In this document: positions 36,131-44,977 of the stretch, one piece after another
Position numbering within the stretch: position 1 is the stretch's first letter
Layout: every line of letters starts with the position of its first letter
Assembly: GCF_900105985.1 (NCBI RefSeq)
Contig: NZ_FNUB01000002.1
Location: 49,950 to 113,949 of the forward strand
Source: Tenacibaculum sp. MAR_2010_89
GTDB taxonomy: Bacteria > Bacteroidota > Bacteroidia > Flavobacteriales > Flavobacteriaceae
Reading direction: 5' to 3'
Length of the DNA: 64,000 nt
Translations under genes and position numbers: made by a program
Notes under the pieces: generated by a model
What the model saw: the letters and a program-made list of their open reading frames with translations, nothing else
The model's database searches: none
What the model was told of the DNA's origin: nothing

Positions 36131-37228
36131 TTATGAGGTTTGTGCACCTAACCCCGTACTATCACAAATATACTGATTTTTTTGGCAATATTTTAACAAA
36201 TCAGTTTTTATAAAATCTTCAACTGCTTGTTTTTCAGCTTTTGGGTAGAGAATATGCACGTTTGCGCCTGCATCTAAGGTAAAGCAAACATTACTTTTAG
36301 TGGCTAATCTGTATTCCCAGATCTTATTAATTATTTCTAAAGTGTTAGGTTTCATTAATATAAAGTAAGGGTTACTTGTGAGCATCATTGCATGTAGTGT
36401 TAATGCTTCACTTTCTACTAAATTAATGAACTCTTTAATATTTCCTTCTTGTAATATTATAGATAATTTATCTAAGTTCTCATTTGCTTGTTTAAAGCGT
36501 TGCTCTGCATATGGGTGATTATGCATTAAGTTATGACCAACAGTACTAGATACTTGTTTTTCACCTTTATCAACTAATAAAATACTATCTTGATAATCTT
36601 TAAAAATAGGGTGTACTTCGTATGGAAATTTGATGCCAAATAAATCAGAGCTACCTTTTATTTTTGGATGTTCACCCCAAACAACCATTGGCCCTTCAAT
36701 ACTTCTACTTGCACTTCCTGAACCTAAACGAGCTAAAAAAGAAGCTTTTTTATTTAAACACTCTAATGTTAAGCTAGGCGTTAACTCTTTTTCTAAACTC
36801 ATTAAACACATAGCTATAGCACTCATTCCACTTGCTGATGAAGCAATCCCACTACTGTGAGGGAATGAGTTTTCTGAATTGATAACCATTGAATATTCTA
36901 AAATATAAGGGCAATATTTTTCAATTCTACTGAAAAACTTAGCTATTTTTGGTTTAAAGTCATCTTTCTTATTTCCTTCAAAATATAATTCAAAGTTAGC
37001 TTCAGTAACTTTTTTTGTTTTTGTAAACTCAATAGTAGTAATTGTATGACAATTATTTAGCGTAAAACTAATAGAAGCATTTTTAGGTAGTTGAGGTTCT
37101 GTTTTTCCCCAATATTTAACTAAGGCTATATTACTCGGTGTTTTCCAAGTGTACGTTGCCTTTTCTATTGTATTTCTAGTCTCCTTAAATATAAAATCAG
37201 ATATGTTCAATGTCAAAAATTTTGACAA
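36131..37228 (-). CDS. mvaD: Diphosphomevalonate decarboxylase
   Basis: 365 residues. Converts diphosphomevalonate to isopentenyl diphosphate with ATP. Motifs: SNIALVKYWGKTEPQLPKNASISFTL, FPHSSGIASSASGMSAIAMC (GHMP motif 2), and GSGSASRSIEGPMVVWGEH. The start is a TTG at 37228 (no in-frame ATG before position about 115 of the protein), so a non-ATG start is forced; exact residue 1 is uncertain. Upstream of the MORN gene and mvk, same strand. Confidence 0.93.
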   Translation of the reverse strand: MSKFLTLNISDFIFKETRNTIEKATYTWKTPSNIALVKYWGKTEPQLPKNASISFTLNNCHTITTIEFTKTKKVTEANFELYFEGNKKDDFKPKIAKFFSRIEKYCPYILEYSMVINSENSFPHSSGIASSASGMSAIAMCLMSLEKELTPSLTLECLNKKASFLARLGSGSASRSIEGPMVVWGEHPKIKGSSDLFGIKFPYEVHPIFKDYQDSILLVDKGEKQVSSTVGHNLMHNHPYAEQRFKQANENLDKLSIILQEGNIKEFINLVESEALTLHAMMLTSNPYFILMKPNTLEIINKIWEYRLATKSNVCFTLDAGANVHILYPKAEKQAVEDFIKTDLLKYCQKNQYICDSTGLGAQTS

Positions 37229-37244
37229 AGATAATTGTTTAACA

Positions 37245-37961
37245 CTAAATAGAATTTAATTTATTCAAGACCTCTTCTTTATAGCTACGACTAATTGGAA
37301 TTGCTTTTTTATTAATCTCTATGTATTCATTAGTGTAAGAATTAATAGATGAAATTGAAATGATAAAAGAACGGTGTATTCGTAAAAATGAAGTAGTTGG
37401 TAATTTGGTCTGGATATTAGTAATGGTTTCTCTAGTAACTATCGTTTTGTTTTTGGTGTGGATTTTAATATAGTCACTTAAGCTTTCTATGTAAAGAATA
37501 GAATCAAAATCTATTTTAAGCATTTTTCTATCTACTCGAACAAAAATAAAATTGTTATTTGTGAATGATTTGTTTTCTATGGGGTGATTTTTTAAAGTAG
37601 ATGGAATTTCAAGAAATTTATTAACAGCTTGAAGAAACCTATCAAAGGCTATTGGCTTTAATAAGTAATCAATAGCCTGTAAGTCAAATCCGTCTGCTGC
37701 ATATTCACGATAGGCAGTAGTAAAAATTATTTTTGTTTTTTTATGAGTAGATTTAGCTAATGATAGCCCTGATATTTCTGGCATGTTAATATCTAGAAAA
37801 AGTAAGTCAATATTTTTATCATTTATTAAGTTTAATGCTTCTATGGCACTTGAGCAACTTTTAATAAGGTTTAAATTTGTGATTCTTGTAATATAAGTTA
37901 CTAGTATTTCACGAGCCATTGGCTCATCGTCAACAATAATACAATTAACTTTCCTATTCAT
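37245..37961 (-). CDS. LytTR-type response regulator
   Basis: 238 residues: receiver domain with CIIVDDEPMAREIL and phospho-Asp in DLLFLDINMPEISG (near 55), then a LytTR DNA-binding domain (about 130-235: FIFVRVDRKMLKIDFDSILYIESLSDYIKIHT). Overlaps its kinase gene by 8 bases. Ends just before mvaD, in the same direction. Confidence 0.94.
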   Translation of the reverse strand: MNRKVNCIIVDDEPMAREILVTYITRITNLNLIKSCSSAIEALNLINDKNIDLLFLDINMPEISGLSLAKSTHKKTKIIFTTAYREYAADGFDLQAIDYLLKPIAFDRFLQAVNKFLEIPSTLKNHPIENKSFTNNNFIFVRVDRKMLKIDFDSILYIESLSDYIKIHTKNKTIVTRETITNIQTKLPTTSFLRIHRSFIISISSINSYTNEYIEINKKAIPISRSYKEEVLNKLNSI

Positions 37962-39012
37962 TCTTAAGTAGTATTTTTAATTGGGCTGTAAAGAGATTAT
38001 TTGAGAAAGAAGTTGATAAATCAAATTTATCTTTATAAACCATATTTAATCTTTTTTTTATGTTTTCTAATCCAATTCCTCCTTTTTTAATATTCTCATT
38101 TTTTGCTGTGTTGTAAATATCAAAAATTAATTCAGAATTGGTTGTTTTTAAAAAGATAGATATTTCTAGTGCGCCATTCTTTTGACTACCATGTTTAAAA
38201 GCATTTTCAACAAAAGGTAATAAGAGCATTGGAGAAATTTGAACATGATTATTATATGTTTCCTTTTGAAAATCAATGATTAAACGCTCTTGGAAGCGCA
38301 TTTTCTCTAAAGAAACATAATCTTCAATATGTTGAATTTCGTCAGACAATAAAACTTTAGGTTTTTCTACTTGATATAAGATATAATCTAATAGATTAGA
38401 TAACTTTAGAATCATATCTGGAGCTTCATCTGCTTTTTTTAGTGTGAAACCATATAGAGTATTAAGTGTGTTGAATAAAAAATGTGGATGGATTTGCATT
38501 TTCAAAAACTTTAACTCCTGTTCTTTAAGTTGTAATTGTGTTTCTAGAAATTTGTTTTTTAAATCTTCATTTTTTAATGTTGATTTATAATGATGTGCTA
38601 TTAAACCTAGCATTATAACAATAAGTATAACAAAATAAACACCTAAGATTATTATTGGGAGACTTTTAGTTAAAGGTATTGAGTTTTCTGGAGTTAAACT
38701 AGCTGAAAAAATAACTCCATAAAAAACTGAAAATAAGATAAGAAAAAAAGAGATTATTAAAGAGTATACTGTATATAATAAAAAGAAATATTGTTTTTTT
38801 GAAAGTAGATAATTAGGAATTAAATAAAAATAAAAATAATAACCTATTACAATTGTTATAGGCATTAAATAGAATGAAAATTTGTTTACATATTTTATAT
38901 TACTACTACCATATCCTAAAAAATAAGTATAAAAAAAGTACACACCAATCCAGAATAACAAGTGTATTAAGATATTAATTAAGATTTTAACTAACGAAAA
39001 ATATTTTTTCAT
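37954..39012 (-). CDS. LytS-type sensor histidine kinase
   Basis: 352 residues: four membrane helices in the first 145 residues, a short linker helix, then the His_kinase domain with HPHFLFNTLNTLYGF (phospho-His near 173-175), VSLEKMRFQERL and an HATPase with LLPFVENAFKHGSQ and GIGLENIKKRL. No extracellular sensor domain. Cognate of the overlapping LytTR regulator. Confidence 0.94.
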   Translation of the reverse strand: MKKYFSLVKILINILIHLLFWIGVYFFYTYFLGYGSSNIKYVNKFSFYLMPITIVIGYYFYFYLIPNYLLSKKQYFFLLYTVYSLIISFFLILFSVFYGVIFSASLTPENSIPLTKSLPIIILGVYFVILIVIMLGLIAHHYKSTLKNEDLKNKFLETQLQLKEQELKFLKMQIHPHFLFNTLNTLYGFTLKKADEAPDMILKLSNLLDYILYQVEKPKVLLSDEIQHIEDYVSLEKMRFQERLIIDFQKETYNNHVQISPMLLLPFVENAFKHGSQKNGALEISIFLKTTNSELIFDIYNTAKNENIKKGGIGLENIKKRLNMVYKDKFDLSTSFSNNLFTAQLKILLKNE

Positions 39013-39225
39013 AAGAGTACAATAATACCTTTTTTATTTAAATGCATTGTTTTTTGCGATGAAATTCAAAATAAAGACGTGATATTGCATATAAGATTAA
39101 TAACGTTGCTATATAAGCTTCAATTAGTAGTTTGTCTTTATAAAACATTCAATCGTCGCAATCTAAAAAAAGAACAATAAACTATTTTTAGATTTGAAAC
39201 ATAATAACTTAAAAAACTTAAAACT

Positions 39226-39585
39226 ATGAATTTCTTATTTATGAATATATTATATGAAGGAGGTCCTGAATTTATGTATCCAATGATGATATTGTTAATT
39301 TTGTGTATAATCTTACTTATAAAATCTTTTATGGATGGTGATAAAAAAGGCAAAAAACAAAAAATAATAGGACATTTAAGTTTGTTTACTTTGGTTTGGG
39401 GATTTTTAGGTTTTATGATAAATATGATTTGGGCTTTTGATTCGATTTCAATAGCAACAGGAATACATCATTCAGTTTTAGCAGTTGGTTTAAAAGAAGC
39501 ATTGTTAAGTCCCACTTTTGGAATGTTAGTGTTTTTAATTGTTAGATTAGGGCTTATAGCTTTAAACTTAAAAAAACAACACTAG
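39226..39585 (+). CDS. Short ExbB/TolQ/MotA-like membrane protein
   Basis: 119 residues with three membrane helices (about 17-36, 50-72 and 92-112). The first, FMYPMMILLILCIILLIKSF, and the loop around AFDSISIATGI resemble the MotA/TolQ/ExbB proton-channel family, but the protein is about half the usual length and has no visible ExbD partner next door. A minus-7-like TAGATTTG is at 39189-39196. Could be a reduced member or a lookalike. Confidence 0.6.
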   Translation: MNFLFMNILYEGGPEFMYPMMILLILCIILLIKSFMDGDKKGKKQKIIGHLSLFTLVWGFLGFMINMIWAFDSISIATGIHHSVLAVGLKEALLSPTFGMLVFLIVRLGLIALNLKKQH

Positions 39586-39619
39586 TTAATAACTAATCAC
39601 ATACAAAATTTAATATATT

Positions 39620-40669
39620 ATGAAAAAAAGAATTTTTTTATTCTTCGGAACTTTATGCTTTTTTGTGAGCTGTACTAAAAGCCAAAACTTAAATGAATTA
39701 TTAAATGATTTTGAGAAAGAAAATGAGGCAATGGGCACTGTTTCTATTTTAAAAAATGGAAATAATTTTTATGAAAAATCTATTGGATACGCTAATATTG
39801 AACTTGATAAAAAGAACAATGCTGAAACTAAGTTTAGAATTGGTTCTATCAGTAAAACATTTACAGCTACCATTATTTTACAATTACTAGATGAAGGGAA
39901 ATTATCATTAAAAAATTCTTTAAGTCAATATTTTCCAGAAATTCCAAATTCAGAAAATATTACAATTTCTGATATGTTATATCATAGAAGTGGTATTTAT
40001 AATATTACAACAGATAAAAATTTTGAAGTTTGGATAAGCGAACCTAGAAGTAGGAATGAAATGATAACTAAAATAAAAAGTAAAGCTAGTTTATTTAAAC
40101 CAAATTCTAAATTAGAATATTCTAATTCTAATTATATCTTACTTGCTTATATTGCTGAAAACATAGATAAGAAAACATTTGGTGAAATTGTTAATCATCG
40201 AATTATAGACAAGTTAAATTTAAAAAGAACAGATTTTGGAAAAGATATTGATTTTTCTAAAAATGAAGCAATGTGTTATTATCCTGAAAATGGTAAATGG
40301 CATCCAATTACTTTCCACACTAATTTAACAGGAACAATGGGAGCAGGTGGTGTTATTTCTAATGCGAAAGAAGTAAGTATTTTTTATAATGCCCTTTTTA
40401 CAGGTAAATTGATTTCAAAAGAAAGCTTAAAATTAATGACCACACCCAAAGAAGAAATGGGTATGGGGATTTCAGTTAATGAATTTAATGGTTTAGTGGT
40501 TTACGGGCATGATGGAGCAATTGATGGTTTTCGTTCAATAGCTGCATATATGCCAAAATTAAAACTTACAATTTGTTTTACTTTTAATGCATCTTCGGGT
40601 TCTCATAGTCAAAAATTACTTAAGATTTTCAAAGCTTATAAGTATACAATAACTCAAAAAAGCAACTAA
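39620..40669 (+). CDS. Lipoprotein serine hydrolase (class C beta-lactamase/D-aminopeptidase-like)
   Basis: 349 residues; lipobox FFVSC (Cys18). SxxK catalytic motif RIGSISKTFTA (Ser76, Lys79), second motif in KLEYSNSNYILLAY and a His-Gly triad-like VYGHDGAIDGF replacing KTG. The beta-lactamase fold serves many hydrolases in this group; a role in cell-wall peptides or peptide cleavage is possible, and true beta-lactamase activity cannot be assumed. Own terminator follows. Confidence 0.85.
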   Translation: MKKRIFLFFGTLCFFVSCTKSQNLNELLNDFEKENEAMGTVSILKNGNNFYEKSIGYANIELDKKNNAETKFRIGSISKTFTATIILQLLDEGKLSLKNSLSQYFPEIPNSENITISDMLYHRSGIYNITTDKNFEVWISEPRSRNEMITKIKSKASLFKPNSKLEYSNSNYILLAYIAENIDKKTFGEIVNHRIIDKLNLKRTDFGKDIDFSKNEAMCYYPENGKWHPITFHTNLTGTMGAGGVISNAKEVSIFYNALFTGKLISKESLKLMTTPKEEMGMGISVNEFNGLVVYGHDGAIDGFRSIAAYMPKLKLTICFTFNASSGSHSQKLLKIFKAYKYTITQKSN

Positions 40670-40693
40670 TATTTAATTAGTTAATATAATTGC

Positions 40694-40721
40694 ATACCTA
40701 ATTCAATTTAGAATTAGGTAT
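40694..40721 (+). terminator. Terminator of the serine hydrolase gene
   Basis: 11-bp stem ATACCTAATTC/GAATTAGGTAT with 6-base loop and trailing T residues. A TATTTTTG minus-7-like element overlaps its end (40719-40726) and may serve the next gene. Confidence 0.8.
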
Positions 40722-40743
40722 TTTTGTGGTTTAAATTATAATT

Positions 40744-40977
40744 GTGGATAGAAAAATAAAACTTATATGGGACTTTAAGGGTCCTGACGGATTAGAAACT
40801 GCTAAACACCATTGTGTTCATTTAAAAGAATTTGCCCAAATTGATAGCTTGAATTATCATGAAGTTGGGTATAACCAATTAAATGATTTACATACTATAG
40901 CTTTTATTATAGTCAATGAATCAGATATGAAAACATTTAGAGATACCTTAAAACCTCACAGAGGAGAAATAGCTTAA
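40744..40977 (+). CDS. Small conserved-type hypothetical protein
   Basis: 77 residues from a GTG at 40744; no ATG is close. Soluble, with the motif WDFKGPDGLETAKHHCVHLKEF and a single Cys. Not recognised. The next small gene starts 22 bases later, so the two probably form an operon. Confidence 0.65.
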   Translation: MDRKIKLIWDFKGPDGLETAKHHCVHLKEFAQIDSLNYHEVGYNQLNDLHTIAFIIVNESDMKTFRDTLKPHRGEIA

Positions 40978-40999
40978 ACAAATAAAAAAATCAAATAAT

Positions 41000-41287
41000 A
41001 TGTATTTAATAAATGCCTTAGCAAAACCTAAAAAATCATCTGAGCATTATGATGAAGTAATAGGAGCGTATGTAAGTTTGTATATTGATTATAAGGATAT
41101 TCAAGGCGCATTAAAATTAGCAAATTTTTATATTAAAGATGAAGGATGGAAAGTTACTGAAATAGAAGACGAATATTTCACACTTGACTCTATTGATGAT
41201 GTAGATGAAGAGCAGAAAGACTTGTATACGGAAGCTCTAGAGTATGGGTATTCTATCGTTTTTAACTGTTATGAAGAGGAAGATTAA
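41000..41287 (+). CDS. Small acidic conserved-type hypothetical protein
   Basis: 95 residues, acidic, soluble: PKKSSEHYDEVIGAYVSLYI opening and a DSIDDVDEEQKDLY acidic turn. Not recognised. Follows the 77-residue gene and ends at a strong bidirectional terminator. Confidence 0.65.
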   Translation: MYLINALAKPKKSSEHYDEVIGAYVSLYIDYKDIQGALKLANFYIKDEGWKVTEIEDEYFTLDSIDDVDEEQKDLYTEALEYGYSIVFNCYEEED

Positions 41288-41288
41288 A

Positions 41289-41330
41289 AAATATAAAGGT
41301 CAAAATAATTTTATTTTGACCTTTATATTT
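41289..41330. terminator. Bidirectional terminator
   Basis: An 18-bp stem (ATATAAAGGTCAAAATAA) with a tiny loop, flanked by A and T tracts. Serves the small-gene pair (forward) and the flavoprotein gene (reverse). Confidence 0.85.
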
Positions 41331-41334
41331 TTAT

Positions 41335-42546
41335 TTATTTTTCTGAGATAGATTTAGCACATATATATCCACCTGTCCAAGCATTTTGAAAGTTAAATCC
41401 TCCAGTAACAGCATCTATATTTAATGTTTCACCTACAAAAAATAAATTTTGATGTAGTTTACTTTCAAAACGTTTAAAGTCAATTTGTTTTAAATCAATA
41501 CCGCCAGCAGTAACAAATTCTTCCTTGAAAGTAGTGCGCCCATTTGCATTAAATAACCCGTTGGTTAATTGATTTGTTAAGTTTTGAAGATGTTTATTAC
41601 TGATATCTGCCCAGTTTTGGTTGTTTTTAATAGCTGAAGCTATAACTAAACGTTCCCATAAGCGACGAGGAATATCTGGAAATGGTGATTTTAAAATAAC
41701 TTGTTTCTTAGCATTGGTATTTTTTAATTCAAGGAGTTTTTCAAAAACTGTATCTGCATCAATTCCTAACCAATTAACAATAACATTATACTGATAGTTT
41801 TTATCAGCTAAAATACGAGCACCAAAAGCAGATAGCTTTAATATCGCAGGACCACTTAATCCCCAGTGAGTAATTAATAATGGGCCCGAGCTTTCTAGTT
41901 TAGTTTTGGCAATACTAACTTCTGCATTTGGAACAGCAACGCCACCTAAATCTATTATTCTAGAATCTTTAATGTTAAAAGTAAATAAAGAAGGAACAGT
42001 ATTAATTATTGAATGCCCTAGATTTTCAGACATCTCCCATATTTTTTTACTACTACCGGCTGCAATTACTAGAACATCTGCTTTAAATTGACGTTCTTTA
42101 GTGTTGATAGTCCAGATAGGTTCTTGTTTTTGAATTGAAGTTACACCATGGTTTTTAAACACTTTAATACCTAGGTTATTAACAGCATTAGTAAAACAAT
42201 CTATAATAGCTTGAGATGTATTTGCCTCAGGGAAAACACGGTTGTCATTTTCTATTTTTAAAGGAACTCCATGATTCTCAAACCACTCAAATGTATCACC
42301 AGTCATAAATTTATGAAAAGGACCTAATAATTCTTTTTCTCCTCTAGGGTAGAATTTAGTTAGTTCTTTTGGTTCAAAACAAGCATGAGTAACATTACAA
42401 CGTCCACCACCAGATATTTTTACTTTTTGTAAAACTTCTTTTCCTTTTTCTAAAATAGTAATGTCTAAATTGGGATTTAGCTCTTTTGCATTTATGGCTG
42501 TAAAAAAACCCGCAGCACCTCCACCTATAATTATTACTTTTTTCAT
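41335..42546 (-). CDS. HI0933-type NAD(P)/FAD-dependent oxidoreductase
   Basis: 403 residues. N-terminal Rossmann motif KVIIIGGGAAGFFTAINA, the CNVTHAC motif (GGGRCNVTH), the VIAAGSSKKIWEMSENLGHSI region and a C-terminal TAGGIDLKQIDFKR ... GETLNIDAVTGGFNFQNAWTGGYI. These define the HI0933/YhiN flavoprotein family, whose reaction is unclear. The start overlaps the GHMP kinase gene by 4 bases (ATGA). Confidence 0.88.
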   Translation of the reverse strand: MKKVIIIGGGAAGFFTAINAKELNPNLDITILEKGKEVLQKVKISGGGRCNVTHACFEPKELTKFYPRGEKELLGPFHKFMTGDTFEWFENHGVPLKIENDNRVFPEANTSQAIIDCFTNAVNNLGIKVFKNHGVTSIQKQEPIWTINTKERQFKADVLVIAAGSSKKIWEMSENLGHSIINTVPSLFTFNIKDSRIIDLGGVAVPNAEVSIAKTKLESSGPLLITHWGLSGPAILKLSAFGARILADKNYQYNVIVNWLGIDADTVFEKLLELKNTNAKKQVILKSPFPDIPRRLWERLVIASAIKNNQNWADISNKHLQNLTNQLTNGLFNANGRTTFKEEFVTAGGIDLKQIDFKRFESKLHQNLFFVGETLNIDAVTGGFNFQNAWTGGYICAKSISEK

Positions 42547-43472
42547 AAAGCCATTTCTTTAAAAGGTAAAATTGTATTGAACCCTTTATTTTTAAAATAT
42601 TCAGGGGTATTTTTACCTCCAGTAGCTAAAACAAAGTCACCACCCCAAGCACCTAAACTTTTAATTTCTCCAAAATAATCAGAAAATAGACGTTTTTTAA
42701 CCGGTTCTTGTTTAATAATAGAACTTATAATGTGCTCATGTTCTATAATAATACTATTTAATTTTTCAGTAGAAGAAGCTTCTAAAAATTCTTGAGTTAA
42801 CTTATTTATTTCTGGAATTAGAAGTTTTGCTTCTTCTTTGTATTGTTTATATTGAGCAATACCTTCTCTACTGTTTTGTTTTTGGTTTAAATGCACAAAA
42901 AATAATTCATCAGCATAACTTGGTACGAATTGAGTTTCCTTAATTGAAGGTATTCCGTTATTAAGAGTATATATAATTGGAGTATTATGTTTGGCACAAG
43001 CAATGTCATAACCACTTCCAGAAAAAGCATTCCATAACAACCTGAAAGGGTCTACATTTGCCCAAGAAGCAATATTGTTAATTAGTGTTGAAGAGCTTCC
43101 TAGCCCCCAGTTTTTAGGAAATGATAAATTTGTTTTTACAATCAATCCATTTTCGATATTTAAAAAATCAGGGTTTAATTTTTTAGCCTCTTTTAAAATA
43201 TTTAGAAGCGTTTCTGCTATAAATTCAGCCCCTCCTTCTTTATTGGAATCAAATGTAGCTGAGGTTAAACGTAGTTTAGAAATGTTAAACGTAGCCTCAA
43301 ACCAACAATTGCCTTCGTTGGTAAAACTGCCCCAAATGAGTTGAGGTTCGTTAATTGGTTGTATTGTTAAATCTTGGCCAGATTTTGTAGGAATAGCTAA
43401 TGCATTTGCGCCGTCTAAAACAAGGTATTCACCAGTTAATAATAACTTTCCGTTTGAGTAAAATTTTTTCAA
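42543..43472 (-). CDS. GYDIA-family GHMP kinase, candidate phosphomevalonate kinase
   Basis: 309 residues: GHMP motif 1 YSNGKLLLTGEYLVLDGANALA, motif 2 FPKNWGLGSSSTLINNIASWA and the name-giving SGSGYDIACAKHN. A C-terminal KSLGAWGGDFVLATG supplies motif 3. In Bacteroidota the standard phosphomevalonate kinase is missing and this family is the proposed replacement by context; here it is in a region with mvk, mvaD and HMG-CoA reductase, and overlaps the flavoprotein gene by 4 bases. The reaction is an inference. Confidence 0.75.
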   Translation of the reverse strand: MKKFYSNGKLLLTGEYLVLDGANALAIPTKSGQDLTIQPINEPQLIWGSFTNEGNCWFEATFNISKLRLTSATFDSNKEGGAEFIAETLLNILKEAKKLNPDFLNIENGLIVKTNLSFPKNWGLGSSSTLINNIASWANVDPFRLLWNAFSGSGYDIACAKHNTPIIYTLNNGIPSIKETQFVPSYADELFFVHLNQKQNSREGIAQYKQYKEEAKLLIPEINKLTQEFLEASSTEKLNSIIIEHEHIISSIIKQEPVKKRLFSDYFGEIKSLGAWGGDFVLATGGKNTPEYFKNKGFNTILPFKEMAL

Positions 43473-43485
43473 AACAAGTATTAGG

Positions 43486-43544
43486 TCGAGCGGAGTCGAA
43501 ACCTTTTTTATATTATTAATATATGACTTCTCGACTCCACTCGA
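43486..43544. repeat. Inverted repeat upstream of the GYDIA kinase
   Basis: TCGAGCGGAGTCGA (43486-43499) and its near-complement TCGACTCCACTCGA (43531-43544) face each other over a 31-base spacer. GC-rich in AT-rich DNA, lying in the spacer between mvaA and the kinase. Looks like an interspersed palindromic element; other copies would be sought in the genome. Confidence 0.55.
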
Positions 43545-43559
43545 GTTGACATATTCTTT

Positions 43560-44831
43560 CTATTCTCTTAATTTATTGAAAGCTTCCACTACTGCACTAT
43601 GAGAAACAGTTACGTTTTCAAATTTTTTAGCAATTGTGTTTTTTTCTTCAGCAGTTGCTCCTAATTGATTTAGAATGTTCATTAAGTGCATTTTCATATG
43701 ACCATGCTGAATTCCTTTAGTAGTAAGAGCTCTTAGAGCTGCAAAATTTTGAGCTAAACCAGCGGTCGCCATTACTTCCATTAACTCTCGTGCTGATGGC
43801 CTGTTTAACATATCTAGTGATAGTTTAGCCATAGGATGTAAAGCTGTTAATCCACCAACTGTTCCAACAGCCAAAGGTATTTCTATCCAAAATTTAAAAA
43901 TACCATTTTTCACTTCACAGTGAGTTAGGCTTTTATAACATCCATCTTTAGAGGCATATGCATGGGCACCAGCTTCAATAGCTCTGAAATCATTTCCTGT
44001 AGCTAAAACAACTGCGTCAATACCATTCATGATTCCTTTGTTATGAGTAACAGCTCTAAAAGGTTCAATTTCTGCTATTTTAACGGCTTGTTCAAATTTC
44101 TTAGCAAACTTCTCAGGATTCTCTCCTCCTAAATCAGGAATTAAGCATGAAACTTCAGATTTAACAATACATTCAGGAACATAGTTAGATAAAATACTCA
44201 TAACTATTTCAATGTCATGTCTTTTAAATTGATTAGCCATAGCTTCTAAACAAGAGTTAATAAAATTAGCTCCCATTGAATCTTTGGTTTCAAAAGTAAC
44301 ATGCAATTGATAGTAGTTATCAAGTTGCTTAGTTTTGTCAATTAATTCAATATCTAAAATACCACCACCTCTTTTTTCCATGTTTTTGGTAATAGAGGAA
44401 GTTACTTCTCTTAATTTAGATTTTTGTTCATTAAAATAACTAGTGAGTTCTTTTTTATTACCAGCAAACATAAAATGAACTTGACCAATTTTAGTTGTTG
44501 AAATAACTGTTGTTTTAAAACCTCCACGTGTACTCCAGAATTTAGCTACAAGAGAAGCAGCAGCAACTACAGAACTTTCTTCAACTACCATAGGTATTAC
44601 GTATTCTTTATTGTTAATAATAAAGTTAGGAGCAATACCATAGGGCATATAAAAGTTAGTGATTGTATTCTCTATAAAATCATCATGAAGTTGTTGTAGC
44701 TTAGAATTGTCATTCCAATACTGTTTTATAACATTTATAGTTTCATTTTGATTGTTAAAAAAATTTTTAGCTAACCAATCTATTTTGTCTTCTTTAGAAA
44801 GTTTAGAAAATCCAGAAATAACTTTAGGCAT
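43560..44831 (-). CDS. mvaA: Hydroxymethylglutaryl-CoA reductase, class II
   Basis: 423 residues. Catalyses HMG-CoA to mevalonate, the entry step of the pathway. Motifs: MVVEESSVVAAASLVAKFWS (substrate loop), DSMGANFINSC, VTHNKGIMNGIDAVVLATGND, VGTVGGLTALHPMAKLSL and a C-terminal GHMKMHL (conserved His). Length fits class II. Divergent from the DPP IV-like peptidase gene. Confidence 0.95.
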   Translation of the reverse strand: MPKVISGFSKLSKEDKIDWLAKNFFNNQNETINVIKQYWNDNSKLQQLHDDFIENTITNFYMPYGIAPNFIINNKEYVIPMVVEESSVVAAASLVAKFWSTRGGFKTTVISTTKIGQVHFMFAGNKKELTSYFNEQKSKLREVTSSITKNMEKRGGGILDIELIDKTKQLDNYYQLHVTFETKDSMGANFINSCLEAMANQFKRHDIEIVMSILSNYVPECIVKSEVSCLIPDLGGENPEKFAKKFEQAVKIAEIEPFRAVTHNKGIMNGIDAVVLATGNDFRAIEAGAHAYASKDGCYKSLTHCEVKNGIFKFWIEIPLAVGTVGGLTALHPMAKLSLDMLNRPSARELMEVMATAGLAQNFAALRALTTKGIQHGHMKMHLMNILNQLGATAEEKNTIAKKFENVTVSHSAVVEAFNKLRE

Positions 44832-44977
44832 TCTTTGTTTTTGTTTTTTAATGGGGTCAAAGATAAATGAATCCTATTAAAATAGCTTTCATAATGTATA
44901 TTTCTAAGGTTTTTAACTCAGAATTTAATGAATTTTCCGTAAACTTGGCAAACTTTTTACTTAAACAACAACTAAAT

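Noticed and set aside
39620..40669. Antibiotic-resistance beta-lactamase
   Set aside because: SxxK and lipobox are present but the third motif is not KTG; general serine hydrolase is more likely.
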